NCBI GenBank assembly: GCA_003446605.1
Contig: DMDF01000174.1
Span: forward strand, 1 to 43,102
Reading direction: 5' to 3'
DNA length: 43,102 nucleotides
Source: Anaerolineaceae bacterium
GTDB lineage: Bacteria > Chloroflexota > Anaerolineae > Anaerolineales > Anaerolineaceae
The notes under the pieces were generated by a model, which was given only the letters and a program-made list of their open reading frames with translations, did no database searches and was not told the DNA's origin. Numbering within the stretch: position 1 is the first letter of the stretch; every line of letters begins with the position of its first letter. This document shows, in pieces, positions 35,419 through 43,102 of this stretch. Both the position numbers and the translations under genes were made by a program.

Positions 35419-36351
35419 CTACAGGTGATCCATACTCCACTGAAAAGCGCCGATCAAGCCTGCATCATCGCCGAGTTGAGCGGGAGTGATCTCAACTTCC
35501 TTCAAGTATTCTTGGCTGATGACATGTTCCTTTAATGAAGCCATCAAAGGTTCCATAAGGATATTGCCACTGAAGGACACACCACCCCCTAAAATGATAC
35601 AAGAGGGATTGAAGATGTGCAGGTAATTAGCGATGCCCACACCCAGATAGTAGCCAGCCATCTGAAATGCATCGATGGAAAGTTGATCTCCATTCTTTGC
35701 GGCACTGGCGATCAGTTCGGCAGTGGGTTTGGAATCATCAGGAAGGCTGGTCGGAACACCTTCAGCCATCTTTTTATGCACATAGGCAGCGATGCCTGGT
35801 CCGGATGCCAGAGCTTCAAGATGTCCTCGCTTTCCACAGGAACAAACAGGTCCGCCATCCAGAATGGTCATGTGTCCTTTTTCGGTACCCAACCCGCGAA
35901 AACCGGTGATCAGATGCCCATCGTCAATCACAGCAGCACCAATGCCGGTGCTGATGGTCATATAAAAAATGTACTGATGGTTTTTGCCTGCGCCATGCTT
36001 CCATTCTCCATAGGCTGCCATACTGGCGTCATTTTCGATGGAAGGTGTGATATTGAAACGGTCCTGAATGATCTGGCGCAGGGGAATATTTTTCCAGCCG
36101 CCCACATTTGGTGCTTGAATAATAATCCCTTTCTTGTCATCTACATTTCCAGGTACCGCCAGGCTGATAGCATCCAGTTGGGGATGATCTGTCTGAATCT
36201 CATCAATCAACGCGATGATATTTTCTAAAGGAGTGCGGTTTTGACCGCTCGTTTTTACTTTTTTTTGATAAATGGGCTTATTCGATTTTTCATTAAAAAG
36301 CCCAGCACGGATATTTGTTCCACCGATGTCAAAAGAAAGGATGGTTTTCAT
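35419..36351 (-). CDS. ROK-family glucokinase
   Basis: A 310-residue sugar kinase of the ROK group. The phosphate-binding loop is SFDIGGTNIRAGLF, the catalytic Asp lies in SIENDASMAAYGEW, and the zinc motif is CSCGKRGHLEALASG. Such proteins phosphorylate glucose or related hexoses; transcription-regulator ROKs have an N-terminal HTH, which is absent. I prefer ATG 36351 over 36360 because TATAAT (36359-36364, minus strand) ends exactly 7 nt before it and overlaps the longer start. It is divergent from yvcK. Confidence 0.88.
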   Translation of the reverse strand: MKTILSFDIGGTNIRAGLFNEKSNKPIYQKKVKTSGQNRTPLENIIALIDEIQTDHPQLDAISLAVPGNVDDKKGIIIQAPNVGGWKNIPLRQIIQDRFNITPSIENDASMAAYGEWKHGAGKNHQYIFYMTISTGIGAAVIDDGHLITGFRGLGTEKGHMTILDGGPVCSCGKRGHLEALASGPGIAAYVHKKMAEGVPTSLPDDSKPTAELIASAAKNGDQLSIDAFQMAGYYLGVGIANYLHIFNPSCIILGGGVSFSGNILMEPLMASLKEHVISQEYLKEVEITPAQLGDDAGLIGAFQWSMDHL

Positions 36352-36358
36352 GGAGATC

Positions 36359-36364
36359 ATTATA
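36359..36364 (-). promoter_or_regulatory. -10 box 7 nt before the glucokinase start codon
   Basis: TATAAT on the minus strand, then GATCTCC and ATG. No ribosome site in between. The -35 region is weak. It faces the yvcK promoter across about 20 bp. Confidence 0.5.
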
Positions 36365-36385
36365 CTTTTTTTCTAACAGAACAAG

Positions 36386-36414
36386 TTGACGAACGTAAAA
36401 ATCACTGCTATCAT
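36386..36414 (+). promoter_or_regulatory. Promoter of yvcK
   Basis: TTGACG (36386-36391), a 17-nt spacer and TATCAT (36409-36414), then 8 nt and the ATG at 36423. No Shine-Dalgarno precedes the start codon. This is the clearest leaderless-type promoter in the window. Confidence 0.6.
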
Positions 36415-36422
36415 GCAATCTA

Positions 36423-37733
36423 ATGGGTGATCTTTCTACTACGGTTAAAAAAAGAGCTCGGATATCCAGGAAACGGATCCTGCGATGGTTGAAGCCGGGA
36501 ATCGGGGTAAAACGCTGGCTGCTACTTTTCATGATCGGACTTTTATGTTTTGCGTTCTTTATTTCCCTTGAAATTCATGCTCGTAATGCTATTCCGATGG
36601 GAAACCTGCCCTTCCGTCTACAAAATTCGGTTTGGCTGCGAATTGTAATTTGTATCATCGGCTTGGCGTTGAGTGTTTATGGATTTTTGCGTTTTTATCA
36701 AGCTTTGATAAGACCATTCATTAAACCTGGCACCATGGTGCTTGATACCTTGTCAAGCTACAAGAAAAAAGATAAGGGACCGAGAGTAGTCGCTATCGGA
36801 GGCGGTACCGGATTATCAACTTTACTGCGCGGACTTAAGCAGTATTCCCACAACCTAACAGCGGTGGTGACGGTCGCAGATGATGGCGGTTCGTCAGGTC
36901 AACTTCGCCAGAGCCTTGGCATCTTACCACCAGGTGATATCCGCAACTGCCTTATAGCCCTATCAAACGACGAAGAGCTGCTGACTCAGGTGTTTCAGTA
37001 TCGTTTTGGAGAACGCGCTGGAGTGAATGGTCACTCGCTGGGAAATCTTTTTATCAGTGCTCTTGCTGATATTACCGGGTCATTTGAGGAAGCTGTGGCA
37101 GAATCGGGACGGGTTCTGGCTATTCGTGGGAGGGTGCTGCCTTCCACGCTGCTTGATGTCAATCTGGTGGCAGAGATCGAATCCAAAGATACGCAACAGG
37201 TCGTTAATGTGACTGGAGAGAGCCGCATCGCGCTCACTGAGGGGAAGATCAAGCGCTTGTGGATCGAACCCAGCAATCCACTACCCTATCCCCCCGCAGT
37301 ACAAGCTATTCTAAATGCTAACCTAATTGTTATAGGACCGGGAAGCCTCTATACCAGCATCCTGCCCAACTTACTGGTACCCGGTCTTGCGGAAGCGATC
37401 AATTCCAGCAAAGCGATGAAATTCTTTATCTGTAATGTAGCAAATGAACATGGTGAAACGGATGGCTATCGCTGTATTGACCACATTAAAGTGATCGAAC
37501 AACACCTGGAAAATATCCATTTTGATGTGATCATCTGCAATAACAATTTTGACCCCAAATTACCCAAAGGGGTGGAATGGGTGTTGCCCGATGCCGAATT
37601 GGAAGAGCAATACTCCATTTATTATGCTTCTTTAGCTGATAAAGATGTCCCCTGGCGTCATTCCAATCAAAAATTGGCTGAAGTCGTCATGGATTTACTG
37701 GAAGCGAAAACCGGACCCCTTAATAAAACCTAA
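36423..37733 (+). CDS. YvcK/GlmR-family (CofD-like) protein with N-terminal membrane anchor
   Basis: A 436-residue protein. The YvcK core begins at about residue 121: RVVAIGGGTGLSTLLRGLKQ, then VTVADDGGSSGQLRQSLG, PPGDIRNCLIAL and VIGPGSLYTSILPNLLVPG. In Bacillus and mycobacteria YvcK proteins bind UDP-GlcNAc and coordinate carbon flow into wall precursors. The first 110 residues are an addition compared with the roughly 320-residue Bacillus protein: a basic N-terminus and two membrane helices (about 31-50 and 72-92), so the core would face the cytoplasm at the membrane. It is divergent from glucokinase and upstream of gap, in keeping with a metabolic role. No ribosome site is seen at its start. 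Confidence 0.92.
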   Translation: MGDLSTTVKKRARISRKRILRWLKPGIGVKRWLLLFMIGLLCFAFFISLEIHARNAIPMGNLPFRLQNSVWLRIVICIIGLALSVYGFLRFYQALIRPFIKPGTMVLDTLSSYKKKDKGPRVVAIGGGTGLSTLLRGLKQYSHNLTAVVTVADDGGSSGQLRQSLGILPPGDIRNCLIALSNDEELLTQVFQYRFGERAGVNGHSLGNLFISALADITGSFEEAVAESGRVLAIRGRVLPSTLLDVNLVAEIESKDTQQVVNVTGESRIALTEGKIKRLWIEPSNPLPYPPAVQAILNANLIVIGPGSLYTSILPNLLVPGLAEAINSSKAMKFFICNVANEHGETDGYRCIDHIKVIEQHLENIHFDVIICNNNFDPKLPKGVEWVLPDAELEEQYSIYYASLADKDVPWRHSNQKLAEVVMDLLEAKTGPLNKT

Positions 37734-37795
37734 ATGCTCCTCATTAAAAAATGAGGGCGTGGTAAAATTCAAAAAAATCTTGGAGGAATACGATC

Positions 37796-38833
37796 ATGGC
37801 AGTAAAAGTTGGAATTAATGGTTTTGGTCGCATTGGTCGTCAAGTATTGAAGGCAATCAAAGAACGTCACGGAGATGAACTAGAAGTCGTCGCGGTTAAT
37901 GATCTCTTCGATGCAGCAACCAATGCTCATTTATTCAAATACGATTCAAACTATGGAATTTATCCCGGAACAGTTGAAGTTGATGGAAACTCAATTGTAA
38001 TCGATGGTAAACCGATCAAAGTTCTGGCTGAAAAGGATCCAGGCAACCTGCCCTGGAAAGATCTGGGTGTGGATATCGTCATCGAATCAACCGGTGTATT
38101 TCGCGATAAATTAGGCGATCCTGCCAAGGGGAAACCTGGTGCGGGTGCCCATATTGAAAAAGGTGGGGCAAAGAAAGTTATTATTTCCGCTCCCGCGAAG
38201 AATGAAGACATCACCATCGTTCTGGGTGTGAATGATGATCTTTATGATCCTGCCAAGCATCATGTTTTATCCAATGCTTCCTGCACGACCAACTGTTTGG
38301 CACCGGCTGTGAAAATTGTGCATGACAACTGGCATGTTACACGCGGTATGATGACCACCATCCATTCTTACACCAATGACCAGAAGATCCTGGATCTGGC
38401 TCACAAAGATCTACGCAGAGCACGCGCAGCTGCCTTGAATATCATCCCAACCACAACAGGAGCTGCGAAAGCAATTGCCCTGGTCATTCCTGATCTGAAG
38501 GGAAAATTTGATGGTATGGCGCTGCGTGTTCCTACCCCCACTGTGTCCATCGTTGATTTTGTGGTAAATGTTGAAAAACCGACCTCTGTGGAGGAATTGA
38601 CTGCCGCTTTCAAGGAAGCTGCTGAGGGTAAATTGAAAGGTATTCTGGGATTCTGTGATGAGCCACTGGTTTCGATGGATTTCAAAGGCGATTCGCGCTC
38701 TTCCATCATTGACGGGGAATCTACCATGGTCATGGGCGGTACAATGGTCAAGGTCGTAACTTGGTATGACAATGAATGGGGTTACTCATGCCGCACCGCA
38801 GATCTGGCTGCGAAAATTGCTAAAGATCTCTAA
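37796..38833 (+). CDS. gap: Glyceraldehyde-3-phosphate dehydrogenase, type I
   Basis: A 345-residue enzyme that oxidises glyceraldehyde-3-phosphate to 1,3-bisphosphoglycerate. VGINGFGRIGRQV is the NAD-binding loop, SNASCTTNCLAPA has the catalytic Cys, and the end has WYDNEWGYSCRTADLA. Length is normal. An additional GKPGAGAHIEKGGAKKVIIS stretch is typical of the subgroup with a short insert. A strong ribosome site (TTGGAGGA) precedes the ATG, and TAAAAT at 37763-37768 may be its -10 box. A clear terminator follows, yet pgk lies only 89 nt downstream, so some read-through or a separate promoter is needed. Confidence 0.96.
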   Translation: MAVKVGINGFGRIGRQVLKAIKERHGDELEVVAVNDLFDAATNAHLFKYDSNYGIYPGTVEVDGNSIVIDGKPIKVLAEKDPGNLPWKDLGVDIVIESTGVFRDKLGDPAKGKPGAGAHIEKGGAKKVIISAPAKNEDITIVLGVNDDLYDPAKHHVLSNASCTTNCLAPAVKIVHDNWHVTRGMMTTIHSYTNDQKILDLAHKDLRRARAAALNIIPTTTGAAKAIALVIPDLKGKFDGMALRVPTPTVSIVDFVVNVEKPTSVEELTAAFKEAAEGKLKGILGFCDEPLVSMDFKGDSRSSIIDGESTMVMGGTMVKVVTWYDNEWGYSCRTADLAAKIAKDL

Positions 38834-38856
38834 AACTATACAGGTCTAAAAAAGAT

Positions 38857-38899
38857 AGGCATAATCGGCTGAGAAACCCCCACTGATTATGCCTTTTTT
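38857..38899 (+). terminator. Intrinsic terminator between gap and pgk
   Basis: AGGCATAATC (38857-38866) pairs with GATTATGCCT (38885-38894), followed by a run of T. An 18-nt loop lies between. It would end gap mRNA or attenuate read-through into pgk. Confidence 0.8.
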
Positions 38900-38922
38900 A
38901 TATCTTGAAATGAGAGGAAGCC

Positions 38923-40098
38923 ATGTTCGCTAAAAAAACAATCAAAGATATTGATGTAACGAATAAAAAAGTGTTGGTCCGTGTAGATTTCAATGTTCCT
39001 ATCAAGGATGGTGTAGTGAGTGATGATACCCGCATCCGGGCAGCACTTCCCACTATAGAATATCTGCTGGATAAAAACGCAGCTGTGATCCTATGTTCTC
39101 ACCTGGGACGACCAAAGGATTGTGTGGACCTGCAATACAGCCTCAAACCGGTGGCTGAATATCTGGGTACTTTAATTCCGCAGAAAGTTCTGTTTGCAGA
39201 AGATTGCATTGGACCGGTGGCGGAGAAAGCAGCACAGGCTTTGGAGAATGGACAGGTGCTGGTGTTAGAAAATACCCGTTTCCATGCGGAAGAAAAGAAA
39301 AACGATCCTGCAATGGCGAAAGAACTTGCCAGTTTGGCGGATATCTTCGTGAATGATGCTTTCGGGTCTGCTCACCGTGCCCATGCATCCACCGCGGGAA
39401 TAGCTGATTATTTACCAGCTGTAGCTGGATTCTTGATGGAGAAAGAAATTCAATACCTGGGTCAGGTAATTGAGGATCCTGAACGACCATTCATCGCAAT
39501 TCTGGGCGGTGCTAAAGTAAGTGATAAAATCGGCGTGATCCGCAATCTGTTGCAAAAAGCAGATCAGGTCTTGATCGGTGGCGGTATGGCAAATACCTTC
39601 TTTAAAGCGCAAGGGTATCCAGTGGGTGACTCACTGGTGGAAGATGATGTGCTGGATGTGGCACGCGAACTGGTTGAGCAGGGTTCGAATAAATTACGCT
39701 TGCCAGTTGATATGGTGATTGCGGATAAGTTTGAAGATGATGCTACTCAAAAGACCATGCCGACCGGTCCTGTTCCGGATGGATGGAGGATTCTGGATAT
39801 TGGTCCCGAAACGGTGACTGCGTATGCCAAAGAAATTGCCGGCGCAAAAACCGTAGTATGGAACGGTCCGATGGGCGTGTTCGAATTCCCCAATTTCGCA
39901 AAAGGTACTTTTGCCATAGCAAAAGCAGTTGCTGAAAGCGGTGCAGTTAGTATCATCGGTGGCGGGGATTCTGTTTCGGCGGTAAATAAATCAGGGCTAG
40001 CAGATAAAATCTCGCATATTTCCACCGGGGGTGGGGCATCCTTAGAGATGTTAGAAGGGATCGAACTGCCCGGTCTGGCGGTCTTGCAGGACAAATAA
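38923..40098 (+). CDS. pgk: Phosphoglycerate kinase
   Basis: A 391-residue glycolytic enzyme that makes ATP from 1,3-bisphosphoglycerate. Visible are the N-terminal KVLVRVDFNVPIKDG, CSHLGRPKD, ENTRFHAEEKKN, VNDAFGSAHRAHAST, the domain linker and nucleotide segment AILGGAKVSDKIGVI, VWNGPMGVFE, and the C-terminal IIGGGDSVSAV with the STGGGASLEML phosphate loop. Length is typical for bacteria. GAGAGGAAGCC precedes the ATG. It follows gap, as in many glycolytic operons. Confidence 0.97.
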   Translation: MFAKKTIKDIDVTNKKVLVRVDFNVPIKDGVVSDDTRIRAALPTIEYLLDKNAAVILCSHLGRPKDCVDLQYSLKPVAEYLGTLIPQKVLFAEDCIGPVAEKAAQALENGQVLVLENTRFHAEEKKNDPAMAKELASLADIFVNDAFGSAHRAHASTAGIADYLPAVAGFLMEKEIQYLGQVIEDPERPFIAILGGAKVSDKIGVIRNLLQKADQVLIGGGMANTFFKAQGYPVGDSLVEDDVLDVARELVEQGSNKLRLPVDMVIADKFEDDATQKTMPTGPVPDGWRILDIGPETVTAYAKEIAGAKTVVWNGPMGVFEFPNFAKGTFAIAKAVAESGAVSIIGGGDSVSAVNKSGLADKISHISTGGGASLEMLEGIELPGLAVLQDK

Positions 40099-40102
40099 AA
40101 CG

Positions 40103-40128
40103 AAGGAGCTCACACACGAGCTCCTTTT
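40103..40128 (+). terminator. Intrinsic terminator after pgk
   Basis: AAGGAGCTC (40103-40111) and GAGCTCCTT (40118-40126) form a 9-bp stem with loop ACACAC, ending in a short T-run. It lies 5 nt after the pgk stop. Confidence 0.75.
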
Positions 40129-40196
40129 CCAGCTGGACAAAAAGGGGACTGTCTAGTAAAATCGAGCCTTGCAAGTTAGTTATTTTGGAGGTCAGG

Positions 40197-40463
40197 TTGG
40201 CAAATATTAAATCTGCTATTAAACGCAATAAACAAAATGAAAAACGGCGACTTCAAAATCGAGTCTTCCGCGGTGAAGCACGTACCATGGTTAAAAAAGC
40301 ACGTGTAGCGATTGCTTCCGATGAAAAAGAAGAAGCAAAAACGAGAGTGCTGGAAGCTGTTAAAGCTCTGGATAAAGCTGCCAGCAAAGGCGTCATTCAC
40401 AAGAACAATGCAGCACGTCGCAAAAGCCGGTTGATGAAACAATTAGTTGCCCTCGAGAAATAA
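40197..40463 (+). CDS. rpsT: Ribosomal protein S20
   Basis: An 88-residue protein that binds 16S rRNA in the small subunit. The sequence MANIKSAIKRNKQNEKRRLQ is the classic S20 N-terminus, and the body is Ala/Lys/Arg-rich and helical (VIHKNNAARRKSRLMKQL). The start is a TTG at 40197, 5 nt after a GGAGG ribosome site. A frame extending to another TTG at 40185 would add four residues and include that site, so it is rejected. A TAAAAT near 40156 may be a -10 box. It is followed by its own terminator. Confidence 0.95.
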   Translation: MANIKSAIKRNKQNEKRRLQNRVFRGEARTMVKKARVAIASDEKEEAKTRVLEAVKALDKAASKGVIHKNNAARRKSRLMKQLVALEK

Positions 40464-40501
40464 TCTTTTTATTCACGTACTATGATTTCTGCGAGTTGAA
40501 T

Positions 40502-40526
40502 GCGGGAGGGCAATTCTCCCGCTTTT
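40502..40526 (+). terminator. Intrinsic terminator after rpsT
   Basis: GCGGGAG (40502-40508) and CTCCCGC (40516-40522) form a GC-rich stem followed by TTTT. It lies just before argS (ATG 40543), so argS likely depends partly on read-through or on its own promoter. Confidence 0.75.
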
Positions 40527-40542
40527 CATTTTATAAGGACCT

Positions 40543-42303
40543 ATGTTTGATAGATATAAAATACAAATCGAAGAGCAGATCAATCCTATCCTGAAGCAGG
40601 AAGGATTAGAAAATAGTACCCTGCAGTGGAGTTTGATCCCATTCAGTGGGCATTGGGGAATTTCCACATCCTTTTTTCAAATAGCTGCGCAAGAGACTCG
40701 TTCTGGTAAGAAGGGCAACGTTGCACATCGCGCGGCTGAGCTGGCTGAGATGATAGCAAGCAAACTTGACATTGGAACAGAATTCGAGAAATGCGAAGCG
40801 GTCAAGGGGTATTTGAATATCTATTTTGCATCTAAGAGTTTCTCACAGATGGTTGTGGAGAAAGTGCTTGAAGAAAAACAGCTTTATGGTTCTCATCCAC
40901 CTATCGATGAAACAGTCATGGTGGAATTCTCACAACCTAACACGCATAAAGCGTTCCATGTGGGGCACCTGCGCAATATCGTGCTGGGTGCATCCGTATC
41001 TAACATTCTGGAGTTCAACGGAAATACAGTGATCCGCGCCAATTATCTGGGCGATATTGGGCTGCATGTGATCACCTGGTTGTGGAACTATGAAAATTTC
41101 CACGAAGGGGAAACACCCCCCGCGGAAAATGCTATCAGCTGGATCGGGGAACTGTACGCAGAGGCAGTAAAAAGGCGAGAAGAATCCGAAGAAAATGAAG
41201 AGGCTATCCGCCGTTATTTCCAAGCATGGGATAATCACGATCCGGAGATCATTGCGCTGTGGAAAGAAACCCGCCAGTGGTCTCTAGATGCATTTGAGCG
41301 GCTTTATGAAATTCTAGGAATCCATTTTGACCGGCTCTATTTTGAAAGCGAAGTAGAGCATGTCGGAAAAGCTTTTGTTGAGGAATTGATCGAGAAAGGA
41401 CTTGCCAAAGACGAAAGACCGGGGGGAGCAGTCATTATTGATCTGGATGCTCTGCTGGGAACAAAGGAAGAGTATCGTGTTCTGGTTCTATTGCGCTCAG
41501 ATGGAACTTCTCTCTATGCAACCAAAGATATTCCCCTGGCGGTGAAAAAGTTTGAAGAATACAAATTAGATCGTTCCATTTATGTGGTGGATGTGCGCCA
41601 GTCACTTTACCTGAAGCAGATCTTCAAAGTGCTGGAATTGTTAGGATATGAATGGGCGAAACAGTGCCAGCATCTTGCTTATGAGATCGTCAATTTACCC
41701 GGTAATGTCACCCTTGCATCTCGCGAAGGGACGGTTGTGCTGCTAGAGGATCTGATTCGCGAAGCCGAAAAGCGTGCGATGGAAATTGTTGATAAGAAAA
41801 ATCCTGAACTGGGTCTCGAAGATAAACAGCAAATCGCCCGCATGATTGCTTTAGGTTCCATCAAATATTCTTTACTATCTCGTGATAACACCAAAATCGT
41901 TACCTTTGATTGGGAAACTGCCCTGGATGTCAACGGGCAGGCTGCACCATATATACAGTATGCTGCGGTTCGTGCCAACAGTATTTTGCGAAAAGTGCAA
42001 TATCAAATTCCAAGCGGATGGAGTAATCCAAGCGATCTTGAAGAAAAGGAAATTGTATTAGTCGATCTCATTTCTCGTTTCCCACAGGAAGTGGAAAAGG
42101 CGGGGCGTGATCTTAAACCTTTGGTGATCGCAAATTATGCTTACGATCTGGCGAAGGCGTTCAACGATTTCTACACCCACTGCCCCGTGCTTTCGGCGAA
42201 AGATGAGGTTCGTACCTTCCGATTAAGATTAGTGGCAGCCACGAAACAGACTATTATTAATAGTCTTGGGTTGTTAGGTATCCAAGTCCCTGAAATCATG
42301 TAA
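40543..42303 (+). CDS. argS: Arginyl-tRNA synthetase
   Basis: A 586-residue class I synthetase. An N-terminal ArgRS-specific domain (about 1-110) is followed by FSQPNTHKAFHVGHLRNIVLG, where HVGH (139-142) is the HIGH motif. The KMSKS loop is degenerate (TLASREGTVVLLEDL), which is common in ArgRS. The C-terminal anticodon-binding DALR domain ends in RLRLVAATKQTIINSLGLLGI. Length is normal. TATAAGGA just before the ATG can serve as ribosome site. The following gene begins 22 nt downstream. Confidence 0.95.
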   Translation: MFDRYKIQIEEQINPILKQEGLENSTLQWSLIPFSGHWGISTSFFQIAAQETRSGKKGNVAHRAAELAEMIASKLDIGTEFEKCEAVKGYLNIYFASKSFSQMVVEKVLEEKQLYGSHPPIDETVMVEFSQPNTHKAFHVGHLRNIVLGASVSNILEFNGNTVIRANYLGDIGLHVITWLWNYENFHEGETPPAENAISWIGELYAEAVKRREESEENEEAIRRYFQAWDNHDPEIIALWKETRQWSLDAFERLYEILGIHFDRLYFESEVEHVGKAFVEELIEKGLAKDERPGGAVIIDLDALLGTKEEYRVLVLLRSDGTSLYATKDIPLAVKKFEEYKLDRSIYVVDVRQSLYLKQIFKVLELLGYEWAKQCQHLAYEIVNLPGNVTLASREGTVVLLEDLIREAEKRAMEIVDKKNPELGLEDKQQIARMIALGSIKYSLLSRDNTKIVTFDWETALDVNGQAAPYIQYAAVRANSILRKVQYQIPSGWSNPSDLEEKEIVLVDLISRFPQEVEKAGRDLKPLVIANYAYDLAKAFNDFYTHCPVLSAKDEVRTFRLRLVAATKQTIINSLGLLGIQVPEIM

Positions 42304-42325
42304 ATTTGAATAAAAGGAGAGTTGT

Positions 42326-43102
42326 ATGCGAAAAACGCGAACAATCATCATGGGAGCAGCAGGACGTGACTTCCACAACTTCAATGTGTACTTCCGTAAT
42401 AATGAGGATTACGAAGTGGTTGCATTTACCGCAACCCAGATCCCCAATATTGAAGGAAGAAAATACCCACCGGAATTATCCGGATCTTTATATCCGAAGG
42501 GAGTTCCGATCTATCCAGAAAGTGATCTACCAAAACTGATCGAGGAATATGATGTTGACCAGGTGGTTTTCGCTTACAGTGATGTACCGCATGAATATGT
42601 GATGCATAAAGCCTCACTCGTCAATGCCTGTGGCGCGGATTTCCGTTTGATGGGAGCCAAAGCAACCCAACTGAAATCAACCAAGCCAGTGATATCGGTT
42701 TGCGCTGTGCGAACGGGTTGCGGAAAAAGCCAGACAACGCGGCGTGTTTCCAAGTTAATGATTGAGATGGGTTACAAAGTGGCTGCCATTCGGCACCCCA
42801 TGCCTTATGGTGACCTGGCGAAACAAAAAGTTCAACGCTTCGCAACCTATGCCGATCTAGATAAGCATGAATGCACCATTGAAGAGCGCGAGGAATATGA
42901 GCCTCACATTGACAATGGCGTTGTGGTTTTCGCCGGAGTGGACTATGAGGCAATTCTGCGTGAAGCTGAAAAGGAAGTAGATGTCATTCTGTGGGATGGC
43001 GGCAATAATGATATTTCCTTTTACAAACCAGACCTGGCGATCGTCGTCGCTGACCCGCATCGTCCAGGGCATGAATTGAAATACTATCCCGGTGAAACTA
43101 AC
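42326..43102 (+). CDS. Cyclic 2,3-diphosphoglycerate synthetase-like GTPase, 3'-truncated
   Basis: The frame stays open to the window end (259 residues seen). It starts RKTRTIIMGAAGRDFHNFN, a Rossmann-like loop, and then has a P-loop in AVRTGCGKSQTTRR (127-140; G131, K134, S135) and VDVILWDGGNNDISFYKPDL. This pattern is that of proteins named cyclic 2,3-diphosphoglycerate synthetases, first known from methanogens, where the product is a thermoprotectant or phosphagen; bacterial members are mostly uncharacterised. A strong AAGGAGA precedes the ATG. Its placement after gap-pgk-rpsT-argS links it loosely to 3-phosphoglycerate metabolism. The family call is good; the reaction in this organism is inference. 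Confidence 0.85.
   Translation, partial: MRKTRTIIMGAAGRDFHNFNVYFRNNEDYEVVAFTATQIPNIEGRKYPPELSGSLYPKGVPIYPESDLPKLIEEYDVDQVVFAYSDVPHEYVMHKASLVNACGADFRLMGAKATQLKSTKPVISVCAVRTGCGKSQTTRRVSKLMIEMGYKVAAIRHPMPYGDLAKQKVQRFATYADLDKHECTIEEREEYEPHIDNGVVVFAGVDYEAILREAEKEVDVILWDGGNNDISFYKPDLAIVVADPHRPGHELKYYPGETN

Noticed and set aside
35617..36228. Plus-strand frame of 203 codons opposite the glucokinase gene
   Set aside because: The minus strand carries all ROK motifs; this frame shows none.
37739..37756. Hairpin CCTCATT/AATGAGG after yvcK as an intrinsic terminator
   Set aside because: The stem is only 7 bp, weak, and no T-run follows, so termination there is not supported.
1..43102. tRNA, rRNA, CRISPR array, riboswitch or complete transposase
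   Set aside because: I looked for cloverleaf ends, regularly spaced repeats, known aptamer cores and DDE/serine recombinase motifs by eye and found none. A covariance-model search was not possible.

Overview
The window looks like chromosome from an Anaerolineae-type Chloroflexi bacterium. This is an inference from the gene set: a membrane-anchored YvcK, a CpXC-domain protein, a ROK glucokinase, gap-pgk-rpsT-argS, a cyclic-2,3-diphosphoglycerate-synthetase-like GTPase, a fused UppP and several GAF/PAS/FHA signalling proteins. No 16S rRNA or other decisive marker is present. I recognise no rRNA, tRNA, CRISPR array or complete insertion sequence.

Layout. (1) 1-1.96 kb: the 3' part of a polytopic glycosyltransferase-like membrane protein, then a small GC-rich phage-type HTH protein. 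(2) 1.99-15.4 kb: a markedly AT-rich accessory (defence) island. It holds a broken SIR2-like gene and a convergent two-gene operon whose layout matches type III Druantia: an 1192-aa DruH-like protein followed by a 1664-aa DruE-like helicase with a DUF1998-type end. Next come two broken genes (an HsdR N-terminal fragment and an excisionase-type HTH), and a divergent 1116-aa protein with a nuclease-like N-terminus and a long helical body that I cannot name. That last protein is the best candidate here for an undescribed defence gene. (3) 15.4-17.1 kb: a gene-poor border with one lipoprotein gene, an internally deleted second copy of adenosine deaminase, a perfect 14-bp inverted repeat and dispersed repeats. 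(4) 17.1-24.7 kb: GC-richer housekeeping genes: tgt, uppP with an extra C-terminal domain, proC and add on the minus strand; alr-recJ divergent. (5) 24.6-37.7 kb: cell-envelope and signalling genes: a GT2 glycosyltransferase, a glycerophosphodiesterase, a NagZ-like GH3 protein, a Ser/Thr kinase, an FHA-winged-helix regulator, a CpXC protein, a GAF-PAS histidine kinase, a class III aminotransferase, and a ROK glucokinase divergent from yvcK. (6) 37.8-43.1 kb: gap, pgk, rpsT, argS and a partial cDPG-synthetase-like gene, with clear intrinsic terminators after the first three.

The metabolic genes form a coherent set. Glucokinase, GAPDH and PGK serve glycolysis, and YvcK is known in other bacteria to link carbon flux to wall precursor synthesis. 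UppP, Alr and the NagZ-like protein serve wall metabolism. One regulatory pattern recurs: several genes have a good -10 box only 7 or 8 nt before the start codon, which suggests leaderless mRNAs.
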